A DNA stretch of 64,000 nt from Balanoglossus misakiensis (Eukaryota; Hemichordata): NCBI GenBank assembly GCA_040954595.2, contig CM082576.2, positions 4,340,001 through 4,404,000 on the forward strand. The letters run 5' to 3'. The translations under genes and the position numbers were made by a program. Each line of letters opens with the position of its first letter. Position 1 is the first letter of the stretch. The notes below the pieces were generated by a model. The model saw only the letters and a program-made list of their open reading frames with translations. It was not told the origin of the DNA and did no database searches. This document shows, piece after piece, positions 28,301 to 42,721 of this stretch.

Positions 28301-31300
28301 TTAAAAATACATATATTCCTTTGTATTAAGTGTATTAAAGCACATGTCTTCATTGTTACAGAACTACTTTATCTGGTTACAACACTAAAAAATTTACATA
28401 TATTTTTTTCTTTCTGTAACGCGTGTCTGTCTAAACAATATCTGTCTGTGTCACAAGAAATTTGAAATTGAGTGTGCAGCTGTAATTTGGTTTCTTAGCA
28501 CACTTGACATTCTGAAATGTTCGTGTAGTTCTGGATTTTCACATTTAATAGTTGAAGGTTTTACATGTATAATGGCTAATGCACATTTTAAAGTACTTAA
28601 CAGCGCTTTCTGACATGACAGTGCCAGTTGATAAATGCTTATGTTTAAATTATAGATGTCCTCGAAAGCAATTATGTGGACATTAAAGTCAGCTTTAGGT
28701 TACGATTCACAACTACATGCAGCATAATATATAATCAAAGCTTGACTACTGAAAAGAATTCATATGAAAGTTTGTACTTTTTAAATGCTAACAAATGAGC
28801 TGTCACTGTTTACCAAACAAGAGTGAAAGTTTTCTGACCTTGAAAGATTCTTAACATCATTCTAATGATTTTGTTGCTCGTCATAAAAGAGTAAAATTTC
28901 TCATTAAAAGACCATACATGGGAGGTAATATCCTTTTACTCACAAAACATCATCACAGATTTACTACTTTTCTTTCACGGACATTGTGAATGGGGGTGAT
29001 TTTCTCAGACAAAGAGGTGTGTGACCGCCAGTCTTGTGCTTGTTATTAAAAGAGGTAATTTTGTTAAATTACCGTGAAGACAGTGAAATTGAGCTAGCTA
29101 ACATAAAATTGGCAGGTAGAACGCCAGTCAGACAGGAGACCCCTGATATTCATCATGGGTATTAATTCTCATGGCAAGAGTAGAGTTCCATACTACTCAA
29201 TAGTTTTTATCTCAAAGGTGAAACAATTAATTGAAACATGTATAAAAGAACGCCGATCTGATAATAGACCTCATTGATGTGGCCGGCAATGTTTCACGTA
29301 ACTTCAACCACACCAATTACTAAATACTAAATCAAGAAATAGTTTGATTATTGTTCTTGCTATAAACAAATGTCAACATCAATTTACTGAGTCTATAGAA
29401 CTAACTATGATATGGCCATTAAAGCTTGACGAATACAAACAGTTTCATAATTCAACAGTTTCCGACTGTACAAATCCGTGCAGCTTTGTTTGCATTAGCA
29501 GAGGAGAGAGTCTTGGGTACACATTTCAAAGCACTTGAAATGTTATTGAAACTCAGATGCTAAACTGCAATACTTTTTAATTCCTCTGAAAAGATGACAT
29601 TTTCAAATATTTTCACTTGGTTCACAGTGTGCCTGTGAAACAGAATCACTTGATCTGCTCTCACTGGATCAGTGAAATATTAGGAATCTGTTAATTGTGA
29701 CTGTACCGACGGGCGTCATAAAGTGTGCTTTTGGTTCAAATGGCAGAGACTTAAACAAAAAGTACAGTACCTGAATAGTAATATTTCATATCACTAATGC
29801 ACTTTTAATTGCCCTGTTTCAGGATATGAAGTATTATTAGTTGAAAATAATTGCATTTAAGTAACCCAATGAAGTCACAATAAAACATGTCAGTTTGAAA
29901 TGAAGGCCACAAAATAATAGGGCTCTTTTTAATACTGAGTAATAATGTCAGAAGCTGAGATTATGCAAACACTGTGAATGAGTCAGAAATACGTCATGCT
30001 GAAAGTTTCATAGCTTCTACTGTGTTTTCATTACATTCCACAATTTTTGACCGTCCTGCAATTTTGGTGGAATTTTGCAGGTCCATTAAAAACAAGGTTT
30101 AAGAAACAGACTAGTATGTCAAGAGTAAATAAAGTTACTACATGTAGCTTGTAGTACAATAAGTGGTGTCTTCAATAATGTTCAAAACCTTTTTTTGTTC
30201 CTTTTTCATTTATTTTTACTTTTACCAAAGGCGGTATCAGGAATAAAGCAGTCAATGTCACAGTCACTTGAGCTGAAGGAACAAATTTCTTGCAAATGAA
30301 TCGAATAAAGTGAAAGTTAACCGAACGAAAGTCGTATGAAATCAAGCCAGACAGGTAACAAGTGTCGCCATAGCAATCATACACAACCCTGTTGGACAAA
30401 AAATTAGCCACCTGCTGCTGCCAATGTTAGTTTAGAAATGCAGACCCTTGTTGCTATTGAGACAGTCATTTGTACATTATGCGGTGTTTGATTTTAGGGC
30501 TCACCTCATGTAAAAATCATTAAGTCACCAATGCCATGGGGAAATAACAAGTATAATTTTCATAGTCTGGGGTAATAAGTGTAATGAAAGTGTTAAACAG
30601 AACTGCATTCTGACGTAATGGCTCAGCATTGAAATGATTAAATATTGAAGTGACCAAATGTTTGAAGGTCAGTCAATGATGACATTTACAATAGTCAATT
30701 TACCTCTGAGGCCATAGTGATAAAATTTTATGTTTTCCATCCTCTGAAAAATTGGAAAGTTTGGTGGTTGGTAAGCATCAGAATATCAGAGAATGTCTTT
30801 TCTGACCAGACATCTGAAATGAAGAACATTTTTATCAGAATTTATTTTTTCATAAAAGGAGATGCATAACAAAAAATTAATTACGTTGGCCTAAAAGGTA
30901 TTTCTAGACTATGAAAAGTTAAAACTACCAAATAATGTAGTATTCACTATGGAGGCTTGTGTGGTTCAGGGCCAGAGCACTCAATTATATAATCGTGCTA
31001 GGTCATTCTGAACTCGCAAAGTGGCAAACAATGTATCTTTTCTGAAGTGACTGCATTTTCTCTATTATCAGCACATTTTACAGTAAATAGATTACTGCTG
31101 TGTCAAGTCTTCATACTCTCTTAACAACTTCTATATGAGGTCATCCTGAAAGTGTCTCTACATTTATTTAAAAAGAAAAGACTGTTGGCTGCCGGAGCAG
31201 TTATCTTCACCAATTTTATCTGATTGAAAGACTTCATTGATTTATAATCAAGTTATCCGAGATTGCTAATCAAATAAAACGCTCCCATGCTATCATCTAA

Positions 31301-34300
31301 TTACCATGTAGAAATCCTCATGCGCTGCCTTGACTGTACAATGCACCGCAATTTCTCTCGCTATTTGCAATCACAGCTCTTTCTCTGGACTTTGGCTAAC
31401 TTAATTAGAAACAGTACTTGTACAACACTTCCTTGACTTCTCTCATGAGAAATCTTTCAAATGAACCACAATGCAAAACTGTTGAAGTTTACAGAAAGTG
31501 AATTTTGGGCCTAAAATTGACAAAGCTATAGTATAATTTAGATGCATTGTTAGAAAGACTTAGTGTCAATTATACTTCCAATCCCACTGCATATTAAGTC
31601 ATGGATCAATGAACTGGATTAATTTCATACATTGGCTATGTTGTCAGTGATGAATGTAATTGGAATAATGGTCACGGCAGTTCTTGACCTTTTGAACCTT
31701 AATAGGAACATACTGTAACCATCGGTTACGGGTTTTGTTTCTGCCAAAGGTCACATGATCAGAAAATGTTTGTTATATTTCTTCAAAATTAATGGCTTTA
31801 TCATGTTCAAGATCATGAATACCCGGAAATTTTATGGACTATACTTAAATGTTATTGTTATAGATTCCAGAAATGGTAGATATCTTATTTCTATAGTTTG
31901 AACAAATCTGATTATTTTGACTCGACTGCATGTCTAAACACCTGTTGCTACCAGCCCCACCTTGCTGTATTCACGGGCTTGATAACAGCCAGTCAATACA
32001 CACAGCGAGTGCCACTGACACCCAGGTCTGTAAACGACACCATTCTCTGCCCGCCATGGTCTGCCTTCAACAATTCATCGGTATCACCCAGTCATGCACA
32101 GTGTTTGCCCAAACTCTTAAATCGGCAATTCAAAGTTGCCAGTGTGTCGATCATTTTGTCTCGTTCACACATGCATGCAGTCCATGGTGTAAATCACGAA
32201 TTCCTCCGTATATCAAGAGTCTATACCTTTGGCATTGTCTGTTGAGTAGAACGGACGATATTGGCTCACTGCCCAGTCTGATCAAGGAACCGAGTTGCGA
32301 GCACTTGACGCAGCAACAATTATAACTCTTGACATTTTTTATTTTAGTTCCTCAAAACACAGATTCCATTTAAGATCAATTACCCGGTACAAACCACAAA
32401 TGATATTTGTCCAAATTTGCTGGTCAAAAATTGTAATTTTCTACGTTAAAAAATAACAATTTGTGTCGGACTGCCACTGGTTCACAGACAACAAAAACAA
32501 ATACACTGCAGTCTGTGATATATACCCTGCACTTTACCCATGTATGTGTACGCACTCCAAAGTATCGGATATGCCACATAATCCTCTCATAGAGACACTA
32601 GCAACCTCACTGCCCATTGCTGTTTTGTTTATACATGTGTGACCATAGAAATTAACTTCCCTATTGTTGAAGAGCAACCAGGTGAATCAGATTGTAATCT
32701 GGGCGGAAAACTCCTTCGGGTCACTCCGGGCAATCTGCCATTGTAATGTGAGTGGCTGTGAACCGGTGTATTGATAAAGGTGCATGGAGGGTCATAACAG
32801 TGCTTTGGAGCTCTCTGTACAACTACAATATCCAGTTGTTGGGAGTCACACAACAAGCTCAATTTAAGACTTGACACCTATTAAAGTTACATTAATTTTG
32901 TTAATCCGGTTTGCGGGAGGACGAGATGAATGAGGGGTAGTTGTAATATATTGTCAGTTTGATTTTAGTACTGCGATTTTTGTTTTGGAAAATTTTGGTA
33001 TGGTTATGTTGTGCTCAAGAAGACATTTTAAATTCTTACAATGTGGCTCTTAGTCTTATGCATCCAATTCCTCACCGGATGGATGATAAAAGCTTTAAAT
33101 TAAATTCATTGTAAATGACCAAATGCAGTTGTATGGTCACCATGCTGAATTTCGGAGATAAACATCTCAACATCTTTTTGCCCAGTGGAAAATCATTGCT
33201 GAAAAAATGCTGACTCAGCAATTTATTTATTGGCTAAGTTTATAGCTGTATATTTTGTGTGGTGTTGCTTCATAACACTCATAAAAGAGAATCCAAAAAG
33301 CTGCAGAAATGACAATTTCTACTTTACTTATTCATTGTACATCGTGTAGATAGTTTGATTACTTTGCCCTCTACTATGGCAATAGTGGTCACCAAGCTAC
33401 GGTCACCAAGCAACTGTTGTTTTGTAAACAGTTCATATCAACTGACTGGCCCCACACCAGCCAAGTTTTGCCAGTTCAATTGTGGTTGAAAGCTCAATCA
33501 AATCTTTCAACTTTGTCATGTCGTGCGAAAAATAATTCCAAAACACACTGACAGTTACTCAGAATCCTTGTCAAGAAAAACACCTGCTCTTTGCAAGCAG
33601 AGCCTCGTTTAATTCCTTGCATTTCATCGTTGCCATGGAGTCGTCCAGACATGTCTGAGTAAACAGGCAGAGAACCAAACAACATAACAAGATTTGATGA
33701 ATTCATTCACTCTGCGACCGTGCTCAGGATTCTGCAGGGTGTTGACACCATGGCAACGTGGAATGAATGTTTAATGTTACAGGGGTATGCGCGGTACAAG
33801 TTCAGCTTAGTAAAAAAATGTAATTTGAATTTGCGGGGAATGTATCGATCATCAAAGCAGAACTTTGAAAACAGAAATAAAAGGTGGATGTACAGACATT
33901 CTGTTGCGTTGGAATCCGAGGTGGCTTATGAGTTTCCTTCATTGCAATGACATGTGCACACAATATGCAGCTGCCTCCAGTCTGTTCGAATCCATCAGGT
34001 GTCTTTAAATAGAAACTTGCCGGGATGTACTCAGAGTAATGGATCTCGGTTTAAGAGTAACGGAAATATAAAACATCCATCTCAAGGTACTCGGGGCTTT
34101 ATTGGAATTGTAGAGAAAGAATTTTAGTCACTAGGAGGCCAATCAGTTGCAGATGCGCCCGGGAAACTTATTCAAAAGTCAACATCACTAAAATTTTCTG
34201 TTGTTTTATGTGTTTGACATTTGATCTGTGATGTCATTTGAAGGCAAATTTCGCTCTCTGTGTGAAAATTCTCTGGAAGAAATTTTCAAGCCATAACTTT

Positions 34301-37300
34301 GGGATCAAACAAGGCCAATCTTTGCTTTTCATTTGCCCATTATATATGTTGCTGGGTTTATACAAGTGATTGTGTGTCTCTTACAGGCGTCCAAAACAAT
34401 TGTGCATGTCTCATTTTAAGCGCACACATCATAGTTAGTTAATGTTTGTTTCTACATAGTACCATGGCTAGAGTGATGAATGACCAATCTTGGTAACCAA
34501 TGAATGGAATTACACAATGATGTGATGCAATTCACAACAAAATTGGCAATTTAATTATTTTGTACCTTCGTGTTATTTTTCTTGAGCGCAGTACCTCCGA
34601 TTTAATTTTTTCATTAGAAAAATTTCATTTCCTTTTATTTACAGTTCAAAAGCCTGTCGCTTTTGATATCCTTCTGGATGAAAATAATGCACAGAGTATA
34701 ATCAAAAAGCACCCACCAAAGAGATTACAGGTAAGCACAAACATTCCAAATGCTGTTATTTTGTTTGGTCTTAAGGTGTGGGTTTCGAGAATAATTTCAG
34801 TGGTCAATCAGGCGTTTACAAGTAATTTGAGTAAATTTATGTTTTGAACATCTCGTGATGATGATTTGTTCCAAGTTTAGCCACTTGATCAGTTTATATA
34901 TTCACTGGATCGAAATTTAAGTGCTAAACATTCTCAATGATACATCGGCTTTATAATTATTGGGGAATTTTCAATGAAGCAACTCTCCCCAGTTTTCCAT
35001 GATAAAAAAGTCCCACTAATGAAAGTTTGCGTAAGGCCATTACGTGACTTTCCCCTGCAGGGTTGCAGCATTTGAAGTAATAAAAACTTAAAACAAGATT
35101 AATGATTTGATTTGGCTTAGTCGTTCCACGGAATTAGTTGGAACAAATTGACCTTTGCCCTCAGGCAATGATGTCACCTGTAGCCGTATGTAGTGGCACT
35201 GCTCTGCTTTTTTATCAGGTGGGCATCCTTGCCAGACAAATAATTGTGTCCCCCTGGTAGAAGTTTAGGCAGAAGTAGTGAAACCTGTATAAACCCAAAT
35301 ATTAGCTCTTAAAAATAATTTTCTTACAGAGATATGTTCCTTTCTTTTCTTTTTTCACATTTTTTGGCATGCTTTTTGGCTTTCATATGCTGATACATGG
35401 AAATGACAGTGCTAACTTATTTCAATATGTGCATGTTCAGGTATTACAGCCTAAAGAGACACCATTGACAGCTGATATGCTTAGTGAGAAACTACAACTT
35501 TCTGAAGAAAGGAGAAGAGAGGTAAATCCGGTTGCTTTCTATAAAAATGAAGCTTTAAAAACGATTTCTGTTCTCAGTCTCAGCACTTTCTAATACATTG
35601 ACCCTTTTTGCCATTAGGCTTCACTTCTGTTCGCAATAACAGAATGAATGGGTTCTCTGTGTCTGCAGACATCCAGAGAAAATTGGATTTGATTTCCGCG
35701 ATTTTCACTGATGCGTCTTGCCAGGATTATCAGTTGTCAGGAGGGATATACATCACAGACCGTCAGTCTGCGCGAAATTATCAGACGCAGTTGGGGATTC
35801 GAAGGCCATAAGAAAATCAATTTTGCTGCATGCACTATAAAGGAATGGCAATATCTATCAGTTTGACTTTTACTCAAGTGAAATATGTATTTACAAAAAA
35901 ATTATGGTTAAGAATATCAATCCTGGCTTCAGCTATTCATGCAGACAAGAAAAAAAAAGCATAATCAAGTTTAGTGTGTGTCGAGGTTTAAGGCATGTTC
36001 CTGAAGTTGGATAGATTTCCCCCGTGTGTGCCCTGAATTTAAACAGCTTTTGTATTTCATTGTATAGGTTTGAGATATCTTTGTTGCACCCGCTATCTTT
36101 CTACAAACCAAACAGATCTAGTTTGAATTTTGATGCAGTGACTCAAGTTTTTTCTATTCACTTTTTAAAAGAAGCCATGGCAAAGATAGGCCTAATTTCC
36201 AGATGAAGCATATTGGACATTCGGTATCCTAGCAACTGAAAGTAACTGTGTGATTAATGATCAGTTGTCATTGGCAACCTGCATATGATTTTTTTTAAAA
36301 TAATTGTTCAGTCGTACAAAAAGAATGGAATACAAATGAGACCAGTAGCAAGGCCTCGTTCAAACATAATATTTAACAAAATGGTCACCTAATTCTTGAA
36401 CCATTTTTTCCCTCAGCCTTATGAATGAATATGTTGTGTGTGTTAGTTGAAGAAAAATAGAACAACTAGCTGTTTGAAAATGTTTCACAAGTATCCATGT
36501 AATTTACTTTTACAGGAATTACAAAAACGTGCAAAGAGTGCGAGGAGAACGTCAAAGAGGCGGAAAGAAATCATGGCCGCCAGGGAATATGAGAAGGAAC
36601 AACAAGAACAACAGTCAAAGGTCAGCAAGATAGATTCCTAGAGGGGGGTCTGGCAATGCATGATGGGAGACAGTCAATTTTGGAGCATATTTCATTTTGG
36701 TGCACAATGTCTGCACACGGCAGACAGAAAGATTATTACAAATCTCGCTGGTGCATCAAGCTAGGGCGAGCCCAATTATGTCAAGGATTAGTGGGGAAGG
36801 GAATTGAGAACAGTCTTTATGTCAGATGAGAAAATGTCAGGCTGATTAGCAAAGTGGGTAAATTTTGCGCTTCTTGAAGCGGCAGTTTATATCTTTCTTG
36901 GCACCTGCTGATCGATGAGGTGTCTGTATATGTATTGGAATTGGGGGGAGTGATGATGAATTCGTCTTGGCTGAATTGAATTCTGGGACAGGCAGCCTCA
37001 AGATAGCCATCAACGCTTCAAGTTAACATCAACAGAGAGATAATGCTTGTACACAGAGAATCTCGTCTCGAAGTTTGCACACTCGAAAGCAGTATTGAAA
37101 AAATCAATATTTGTAATTACTCTGTCTGACCACACTTGAAGACTTTCCCGGAGTTCCTGCACATTGCAGCTGTCAATACTTATCAGGCGCAGGCAATTAT
37201 TCCAGCCAGATTTAATATCCAGATGGATTTTTTTTCAATACAAGATAAAATATTTGACAGGTAGTCTTTTCTTTTTTTCGGCTTGTTAAAAATTTTGAAT

Positions 37301-38265
37301 AGAAGTGGCAGTTTTCATATGCTGCCTTGGAGAATCAATAAACATCGGTATTCCAGGTTTCATAAAATTTCACTCGAAGGATTGGTTAATTTGCACTTTG
37401 GCTTACAAGTATATAGTGTGGTGTCATTATACTGGCAACTGCAATGTAAGGAGATGGGATTGGAGCTGTAAGTATGAGTGCGAAATAAAGATTCAAAATA
37501 GATATGAGAATGTTTTTCACATAAATGCTGAAAATTTTTCAAAAATGAGATATGTATTTTTTATGATCTGAAAAATCGATTTAACTTTGCTTGCGAGTCA
37601 TTATTTTTAAGTAATATGTCTGCCTGCTAACAATTTCATCGCTTTGATTCACAGCAAATTTCTGACAAACTAGACTCAGCAACCCAGCAGAGACTCAAAG
37701 CGCAGAACGAGAAAATAGTAAAGCAGAAACTCCGAGAGGAACGAGCGAGACAGGCGAGAATACGAGCTAAGCGGCTTGACCAAGCTGAAACAGATGAACT
37801 CAATTATGAAGTGGAAAAAGATGACACATTCAATGCAGATAACGGTATGTTAATAAATTAATTTGTTTATCTGTGGCTTAGAGAATCATTGTACATTGTA
37901 CCAAACTTATCAATATTTGAAATTCTAATAGACAGTTGATGTCTCTAGGTTAATTGTGCAATATTTTTATGTGAAATATCTTTTTTCTGAATTGGATAGA
38001 TGTCGACTCGTGGTTAGAGGGTTACAATCCCAATGAAGAGAATAATCAGGGATCGGCTGTCTCGTCGACGTCAGAACGAATCTACGATGGCAGAAGTAGT
38101 CCCGTCAAACGATACAACCCACTCACCAGCGCAGAGGCGAGAAAACGACAACTTGTCGGCACGAACGACAGAGATGAACCGGACTCAGATTCGGGGAACC
38201 AGTGGGCGCGCAAGAGTTACGAACACGAAGAAACTCCCCGACAGGACGAATTCTTTGATTCATGA
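25395..38265 (+). CDS. STMND1: Stathmin domain-containing protein 1-like (6 exons)
   Basis: Predicted membrane-tethered tubulin-binding phosphoprotein of the stathmin family. Exons: 25395-25677, 34645-34730, 35441-35521, 36516-36620, 37655-37844, 38000-38265. All borders are GT/AG, all phases agree, and they give 336 aa (human STMND1 about 276). The protein starts MGCGSS: Gly2 is an N-myristoylation site and Cys3 a likely palmitoylation site. Residues 5-94 are Asn/Ser/Lys-rich and disordered. Residues 100-245 form the stathmin-like domain: it opens AFDILLDE and continues as a long charged helix (SEERRREELQKR, then EKIVKQKLREERARQ) made by exons 3-5. Residues 249-336 are an acidic, polar tail with a possible RSSPVKRY phosphosite. 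Exon 4 uses a slightly unusual donor, AAG|gtcagc. The first intron is nearly 9 kb. Tubulin binding and membrane anchoring are inferred from the family. Confidence 0.9.
25678..34644 (+). other. Intron 1 of the STMND1-like gene
   Basis: Nearly 9 kb, AT-rich. A C-run lies near 26621. A degenerate tRNA-like A box (TGGTTCAGGGCCAGAGCAC) at about 30972 may be a SINE remnant. No nested gene is supported. Confidence 0.7.
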
Positions 38266-39051
38266 TTTACCCCGTAAATATCACCGTAGAAATTATTTTT
38301 TTTAAAGATGGGGATGAATACCACAGGGGATTACACTGATGGCTTCTGCATGGGCTGGGTGATTAATCACGGCCCACAGAGCTGCCAAGAAGTAAATTGA
38401 ATTAAATTCACCGATTTGGTCGATTCAATTAGTGGGAAAGAAAAAAGAGCATTTATTTTGAGAACATGACATTTAACTTTTCCGGCTTCATAGAGAAAAC
38501 TGCCTCAAGGGCACTAATATATTTTCAAGAAGAAACATATACGTGCAAAAGGTGAACGAGATCCAAATATTGCGGACCATTTAAAGTGGAATGTTTAGAG
38601 TTGAGTATATCTCCAGTGCACTGTAAAAATGCAAATACTGACAGTAATGTGGAGAAATCAAAGATTGAATTAGCATTATGATCAGATCTGTAAGACAGTA
38701 GGAAAACAATGTTTTAGGATACCTCAAATACTATTATTTGGTACCTGTTCAAAGTATTATACATGTACAACTATTCAGTGATTATCAAAAAGGACATAAA
38801 CAAGGGTTTTGTACTTGTGAACCAAAGCTGCAGTTTGCAGACTACAAAAATACCAAACAAAAATGTACCACAAAAAATTTACGTTGAAAAAATAATGTCA
38901 CAATATCGCAAAGATATGACTACAACTACAGAGTCAAGATTGTTGCAAGCAAGGCAACAAAGACTCAAAAGATTATATTTTTGAAGCAATATTTTTGTAA
39001 AGAATACAATTTTGCAGAAAATCAAAGAAGATTCCAAAGACAAAACTGTTG

Positions 39052-39057
39052 AATAAA
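39052..39057 (+). terminator. Candidate polyadenylation signal, STMND1-like gene
   Basis: AATAAA about 790 bases past the stop codon. Other AATAAA words occur at about 40.0 and 41.0 kb, so the true 3' end is not fixed by sequence alone. Confidence 0.3.
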
Positions 39058-42000
39058 AATAGAAGATGAGAAATTTCAATAATGTAACTAAATATGTTGA
39101 CAATACATAAATATTTTGTGACCATATGGTCACGTGGCCATATATAGCTCATTTGCAAGTGAAATTTGTTTTGCTAGAGTCACTTTGCAGAATTGACTAA
39201 GATGTGTGTAGTATTTTACACAATGAGGAAACTCACGAAGGTATACAGCTTGTACAAGAGGGAAAAATCACATTTTTACTGCATTATTTATCAAAAGTAT
39301 CAGATTTCGTGATTTATATCACAGAGGGATTATTCTCACACCAGCTTAACAGGATAAAAGCCACCATGCAGTTGAAGACATGTTTAACACCACAGTTGTA
39401 GCTCCTAGTTCTATAGTCGTGCTGAGGGGGAAATGGTCCTGGTTCGACAGTTTCCTTTATCCATAATTCTTGTGATTTCAAATCGTTGAAAAGAGCACCA
39501 ATCTTCAATAATTCACTGTCACTTGTTGGTTTTATGAAATTGAAAGAGTGCATCCTGTAGAAATTTTCAAATATGGATGAATTTTTTTTAGCAAGTGCCG
39601 TCATGCAACTTCAAAACCAGAATGTCCTCCTTGCCGGCCCCTTGCAACAGATTCTCACGTAAACTGCCATTTTTTTCTCTCTCAATTTTTGTATCCAGAG
39701 GGAGAATTGTAAATTCCATCTTCTTAATTACCAAGAGCTCTGGAGAATAATAACCCCCTATAAACTACAAAGAAATTAAACACAGCCTGACAGATTACAC
39801 TGGACAAGAAAAATATTCTGATCGGTTGAAAATGTCAACAAAACTACATTGTGTTCATTGTTTGATTTTTGGGGGAAAACATTACAGCACCTGTGATTTT
39901 TTAGACCACATAATTATAAAACGGCAAAGCAGTGAGAATTTATCACCAAGTTTAATAGTTCTATGACAGTGTTCATATCTAATTTCCTGCTAAAAACTTC
40001 ACATCAAAGCAATAAATCTCAGTATACTGTTTGTCCTCAGGGTCCTTTCTTTGACAGTGTTTGCATCCAATTTTTCTGAATATCCCAGGTTTTGAAAAAT
40101 TAATTGACATGGCACAAGTCGTTATTGTGCATGATTTGGAAGTAAATTATTGAAGAGTTTGCACACAGAGCTCCTTTGATCAACGATTTTGAAAAAAAAC
40201 AAGCCCATTGTATCATCTACTGATATTCGTTTTCCCAGAATATAAATATCTCCCACGGATGATGGGAGTGGTTGTAAAGGTCAGTGACCCCCTAATGTTG
40301 TCATGGCAACAAATGCTGCTGGGTGGAACAGAAATGTCTGTCACATTTTTGATAATTCTGTAAATATCTATACTTTGATCACATGTGACAACTAGTGTTT
40401 CTAGATGGAGCTAATAATAGTCCAGTGGATTTTCTCACAAAAGTACTGTTTATAGAGATTTGTACAAGAAACAGCCCGTTCACTTGTGCCTTATTTATGA
40501 TAAATGAACAATGTTCAATCAGTCCACCAAAAGCCACACATATTAAGCATTACAGTGGCTATGCCCATCACTAAAACCTTCCGTCCCACCTCATATCCAT
40601 CCAAAACAATACAAATACAAAAGATTCTGTAAATATAAATATTAAGTTCATTTGTGTGTTTTGTTTTGTTTTTGCCAGAATTTGTTTTCTAGTTTAGAAA
40701 GGAAAATTATTACAATGCTTCCGTCCAGCAATATGTTTGTAAAAACATATGTTACATAATGTGTGAATTTATTTAAACTTATGTGAATTTTGATTCAAAA
40801 AGACCACAATGGTGTCTATTATATTATTATGTGAAAGCTGATTGGGTATTCATCAGCTAATTTGAATACGAAAGATGTTACCCCCTGGTACACCTTGCTC
40901 TTCAATATTTGAATGAAGTGAAAGCTGCCTGAATCAGCTATATTTTGACTGCTGATTTTGAAATCACAGGTTTGTGATAATGTTTGTATGTAAATATCTG
41001 AATAAACTCAATACAGTAAATGTGTGATTTTGGTGTCATAATGAAGTTTGGAAAGACTTCATTCAGTGGTTGTGGCTTGTATGAATTTCTTGCCGAAGTG
41101 TCTTTAGCTTGATTTTCTGCTCATTTGTGTTGCTTTTAAAGACTTTATTTTTCCTGCAAATGTGTTTGGGTATGGGGCTGCGTTTTCTGTTGATTTTGCT
41201 ATTCAGTAAATATTCTGTCGGATAAATCTGACAATGAAGTGAGGTCTTTAACGAGATTCAGTTTACGGTACATACTAGTAATCACCGAGTTGGAAAAGGC
41301 CAACAAAATTATAATGTGTCAAATTGAGATACATGTGGCACGGTATACTTGTATTTCAATTTGTGTGAATTCCTGCGAAAAATGCGCAATCACAATTTGT
41401 TTAAACATAATGACCGTGGTTACAGGCGAATATGAGTGGAGTTTGCGAAGAGGTACAAAAATAAAATCGTTAAAATATGATTCGTGTTTTAAATGCAGCT
41501 GAGAAGTCAGCTTTCTTGCATTCAGACTAGCCAATTTAATTATGCACGAAATGACGCAGGGAAAATAAGTCGAGAACTAATATTGCTGCTGGCTTCTGTG
41601 AAATACTTATAAAATTCGTTCACGCTGTCGCCTTTGCCTTCGACAGACGGAAACTCTTTTCAAACTGACGAGAAAATTGCATGTCGAACATCGGTTTGAC
41701 AGCATTTGAAGCGACAAGCACTGACAGCGAGACCAAGCACAGTCGTCTGTGGAATGATCGAAACGTTGGTGTAATGTGCGTTTTTTTTTACCGCGGTCAT
41801 GTTGACCTTAATCATACACATATGGCTTTTTAACACAATTGTATGAATGCTTAGATTTACCGTTAATTATTCTGGTCTTTATCAACTAAATGGGGTCATA
41901 AAACAGATCGATTACTGGCGATGCGTGCATTCTCTTGCAACAGAAAACAGTTTGATTTGAGGTGTCTAGGTTAAATAAAAAAACAGGACGGGTCGGGGAG

Positions 42001-42698
42001 AGAAGGGGTAGTCGTTGCAATTTTCCTTTCCGCCGACTCTTGAATCCAGGAGTCAAATCTCATGTGATCTACAGACAAACAAATGGATTTTTGAGACTCG
42101 AATTTCCCCCAAAATCAGATAGCCAGTATGCAAAACTACATTTGATTCTCCATTAAAAAATAAAGTTTCTCTTCTCAGGCCAAAACCGATTTATACTTAT
42201 GTTTTAAAGTCTATTAACAAAAAACGGAACCGGAGATGAAGAATTAATATTCCCAACATCTATAGACTGAAGTCGTGTCTTGTTCTGATAACAGAACGAT
42301 ATTTTGGTAGCTACTATTAAAGTTCCACGCGGTCATCGATCTCTATGAGCTTGCGGTGGCCCCAAAGAATTAAAATCTACCAGAACACACGATTTCACTG
42401 TCTTTGACACGCGGGAATGCACTCTGAAATCGCGTGACGACATCCTGTCTTGGCAAATTAAACTTTGTCGGGTATCTACTTTTCGCGTAACTCTTGTACT
42501 CTCGACGCGACCGAATAAATTCCCACATAAAATGAAGCAATTAACCCCGTCAGCCCTTGTCACGACGTGCTGGCCTTAGCAACCGATAAAAAATGCAGTC
42601 ACGTTCCAATTTCCCACTCAATAAGAAAGCGTGCCTGATAAACCCTATATATCTACATTGTAAAAAGAACCATCGCTAAAATGGCATTTTAAACCCAT

Positions 42699-42721
42699 AG
42701 AGAGAGAGAGAGAGAGAGAGA
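42699..42721. repeat. (AG)n microsatellite
   Basis: A short run of perfect AG repeats in the STMND1-NRDE2 spacer. Confidence 0.9.

Noticed and set aside
30955-31020. tRNA-like A box with a degenerate B box
   Set aside because: At best a worn SINE head; body and tail cannot be delimited.
35608-35811. Possible extra exon in the STMND1-like gene
   Set aside because: Exons 3 and 4 already join in phase across it and the stathmin helix is continuous without it.
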